Below are positions 5,483 through 6,707 of a DNA stretch of 6,707 nucleotides, one piece after another; positions within the stretch are counted from its first letter, which is position 1; every line of letters starts with the position of its first letter. Source of the DNA: a bacterium (GTDB lineage Bacteria > Verrucomicrobiota > Verrucomicrobiia > Limisphaerales > J093); assembly GCA_021784265.1 (NCBI GenBank), contig JAJXTA010000159.1, positions 1 to 6,707 of the forward strand. Direction: 5' to 3'. The translations under genes and the position numbers were made by a program. Under the pieces are notes generated by a model. That model ran no database searches. It saw nothing but the letters and a program-made list of their open reading frames with translations, and was not told where the DNA came from.

Positions 5483-5569
5483 GATCCCGCGGGCGGTGGG
5501 GCCTGCCGTAAGCCCCTGCCGTTCGCCGCGCTCGTAGCCCGAACCAACCATCGCAGTTCCTTACATTGT

Positions 5570-6707
5570 ATGAGTCCACTAACTCGAGTCATAAGTTGTC
5601 TTGTGCATGCTAAACCCTCACCCATCAGGCGCTGGCGCGTCGGCTTGGCGCTCCTGGCCAGCGCGGGACTCGGCACGGCCATGGCCGGCAGTTTCAGCGC
5701 CAACTTCGATGACGGGCAAGTCCCCGCCGGGGCGAACGTTTACGGCAACGCCTACGTGACCAACACGTCCGGGGTGAACAACACCGGCATGCTCGACCTC
5801 ACCGACGCGGTGGGGAGCGAGCAGAGTTCAATCGTCTTGGATGATCTGGACAATGGCGCGACGATCACCGGGTTCACCGCGGACTTTGACATCTTCCTCG
5901 GCAACGGCTCCAACCCGCCGGCCGACGGGTTCACCTTCAACTTCGCCCCGAACATCCCCGATGCCTCGATCGGCGAGGAAGGGGCCGGGACGGGACTGAC
6001 GGTCGAGTTTGACACTTATGATAACGGCTCGCCCGACAACATCGGGATCGATCTCAAGTCCGGCGGCGTGGAGGTGATCACCGGGCCGCAGTGGAACAAC
6101 GCGTTTCTGCAGCAGTCCAAGTGGGTGCATTGTCACATCCAGGCGAACCCGGACGATACCCTCGATGTGGCCTACAACGGCACGGTGGTCTATACGAACG
6201 TTGTGGGGGTTTGGAGAGCGATGCAGGGGCGATTTGCCTTGGGCGCCCGCACGGGCGGTTCCTACGAGGCCTGCTGGATTGACAATCTGGCGATCACGAC
6301 GACCACGACGGCGGCGGCACACCCATTTGTGGCCGCGGCGACGCCCTTTGGGCCCGGCGCGTCGCCGGCGCCAACCGTGAACATCCAGTTGGAGGATGTG
6401 GCAGTCGCGGTGGTGACGAACAGCATCGTTCTCTCCTTCAACGGCACGAACGTGGTGCCTAGTATCACGGCCACCAACAATAATGGCACCAACATCACCA
6501 CTATCAGTTACGTGGTGGGCGCTCCGTTTGTGGGCCAATATGATTTGCTCGCCGTGGGCTCCACCAATGTAGTCAGCGTGACTTACGTGGATACAAGCAC
6601 ACCCGCCTATACCAATGTCAAAAGCTTCAGCTTTGTGGTGGTGCCGCAGGTGATCGTCCTGCCGGCTTCGTACGCCTTGGCGCCGGGGTCGGTGAACACC
6701 AACAGAT
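5570..6707 (+). CDS. secreted L-type-lectin-like protein with following Ig-like module (3' end outside window)
   Basis: From ATG 5570 the frame stays open for 379 codons to the window edge. Residues 20-39 look like a signal peptide: RRWR, then the hydrophobic VGLALLASAGLGTAMA, with an AMA cleavage site before G40, so the product should be exported. Residues about 41-243 resemble a concanavalin/L-type-lectin beta-sandwich. Marks are ANFDDGQVPAG near the start, ADGFTFNFAPNIP (118-130), GTGLTVEFDTYDNGSPDNIG (140-159), LDVAYNGTVVYTN (198-210) and a closing WIDNLAIT (236-243). An Ala/Pro/Thr linker (about 244-270) leads to an Asn/Thr/Val-rich Ig-like segment (about 271-355), then LPASYALAPGSVNT, a junction I associate with large modular verrucomicrobial exported proteins. 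Carbohydrate binding is inferred from the fold only. A start at in-frame GTG 5603 would give a more compact signal peptide; neither start has a clear Shine-Dalgarno sequence. The missing 3' part may carry more repeats or an anchor. Confidence 0.8.
   Translation, partial: MSPLTRVISCLVHAKPSPIRRWRVGLALLASAGLGTAMAGSFSANFDDGQVPAGANVYGNAYVTNTSGVNNTGMLDLTDAVGSEQSSIVLDDLDNGATITGFTADFDIFLGNGSNPPADGFTFNFAPNIPDASIGEEGAGTGLTVEFDTYDNGSPDNIGIDLKSGGVEVITGPQWNNAFLQQSKWVHCHIQANPDDTLDVAYNGTVVYTNVVGVWRAMQGRFALGARTGGSYEACWIDNLAITTTTTAAAHPFVAAATPFGPGASPAPTVNIQLEDVAVAVVTNSIVLSFNGTNVVPSITATNNNGTNITTISYVVGAPFVGQYDLLAVGSTNVVSVTYVDTSTPAYTNVKSFSFVVVPQVIVLPASYALAPGSVNTNR

Larger units (their letters stand above)
4913..5569. 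other. long gene-free region upstream of the lectin-like gene
   Basis: These roughly 650 bases lack a supportable gene; short open frames here (for example 5355-5537 +) encode Arg/Pro/Gly-rich, unrecognised peptides. What it does hold is structure: stem-loops at 4914-4939, 5123-5160 and 5465-5482, a G-quadruplex motif at 5169-5192, the second copy of the 19-bp repeat at 5213-5231, and a 10-bp palindrome at 5282-5291 where the composition turns briefly AT-richer (5278-5345). The downstream part is probably the leader or promoter region of the secreted lectin-like gene, but I cannot place a convincing promoter. Confidence 0.5.

Noticed and set aside
5355..5537. Short + strand frame (60 codons) before the lectin-like gene
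   Set aside because: Arg/Pro-rich unrecognised peptide with no supportable start signal; it overlaps a hairpin and ends just before the real gene.
5539..5571. Promoter with -10-like TACATT or TTGTAT immediately before ATG 5570
   Set aside because: No -35 hexamer exists at suitable spacing, and the element would overlap the start codon.
5828..6538. Reverse-strand open frame opposite the lectin-like gene
   Set aside because: The + strand frame is open from 5570 to the window end with a signal peptide and domain motifs. The antisense translation is His/Arg/Gly-rich noise.
1..6707. CRISPR array, tRNA or rRNA genes, and terminal inverted repeats of a complete insertion sequence
   Set aside because: No regularly spaced repeats, cloverleaf or rRNA sequence were noticed by eye, and no matching terminal repeats were found around the transposase fragment.

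Overview
The window is GC-rich, densely coding bacterial DNA. All recognisable genes are on the + strand. I infer a chromosomal segment of a Verrucomicrobiota-like organism (Limisphaerales/Pedosphaera type). The grounds are the style of the chromosomal ParB, the orphan NarL/LuxR regulator whose HTH resembles verrucomicrobial ones, and a secreted L-type-lectin-like protein followed by an Asn/Thr/Val-rich Ig-like module ending in an 'ALxPGSVNT' tail, a combination I associate with that phylum. This is recognition from memory, not a search.

Layout. (1) Bases 2-2654 hold a tight co-directional housekeeping block: chromosome-partitioning ParB (5' end probably outside the window), a PfkB-family carbohydrate kinase, and peptide deformylase. 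Gaps are 45 and 13 nt, which suggests one transcript. (2) Bases 2658-3118 are a relatively AT-rich intergenic region. It holds two near-identical palindromes (TGCGCAA-N3-TTGCGC) 43 bp apart, and an extended -10-like element closer to the next gene. (3) Bases 3119-3940 encode a NarL/LuxR-type response regulator with a degenerate receiver pocket. (4) Bases 3941-5569 are an accessory-looking stretch. Its only supportable gene is a C-terminally missing IS630-type transposase fragment (4439-4912), flanked by gene-free GC-rich DNA with short direct repeats, hairpins and a G-quadruplex motif. (5) From 5570 to the window end is the 5' part of a secreted lectin-like protein that runs off the edge.

How the genes fit together. 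ParB (segregation), the sugar kinase and deformylase (N-terminal maturation of new proteins) do not form a pathway; they look like a conserved-order housekeeping cluster. The response regulator has no adjacent sensor kinase, so it is an orphan. The secreted protein is probably an independent surface or exported product. I see no complete novel system. The best leads are the twin operator-like palindromes, the atypical receiver domain, and the repeat-flanked transposase remnant.
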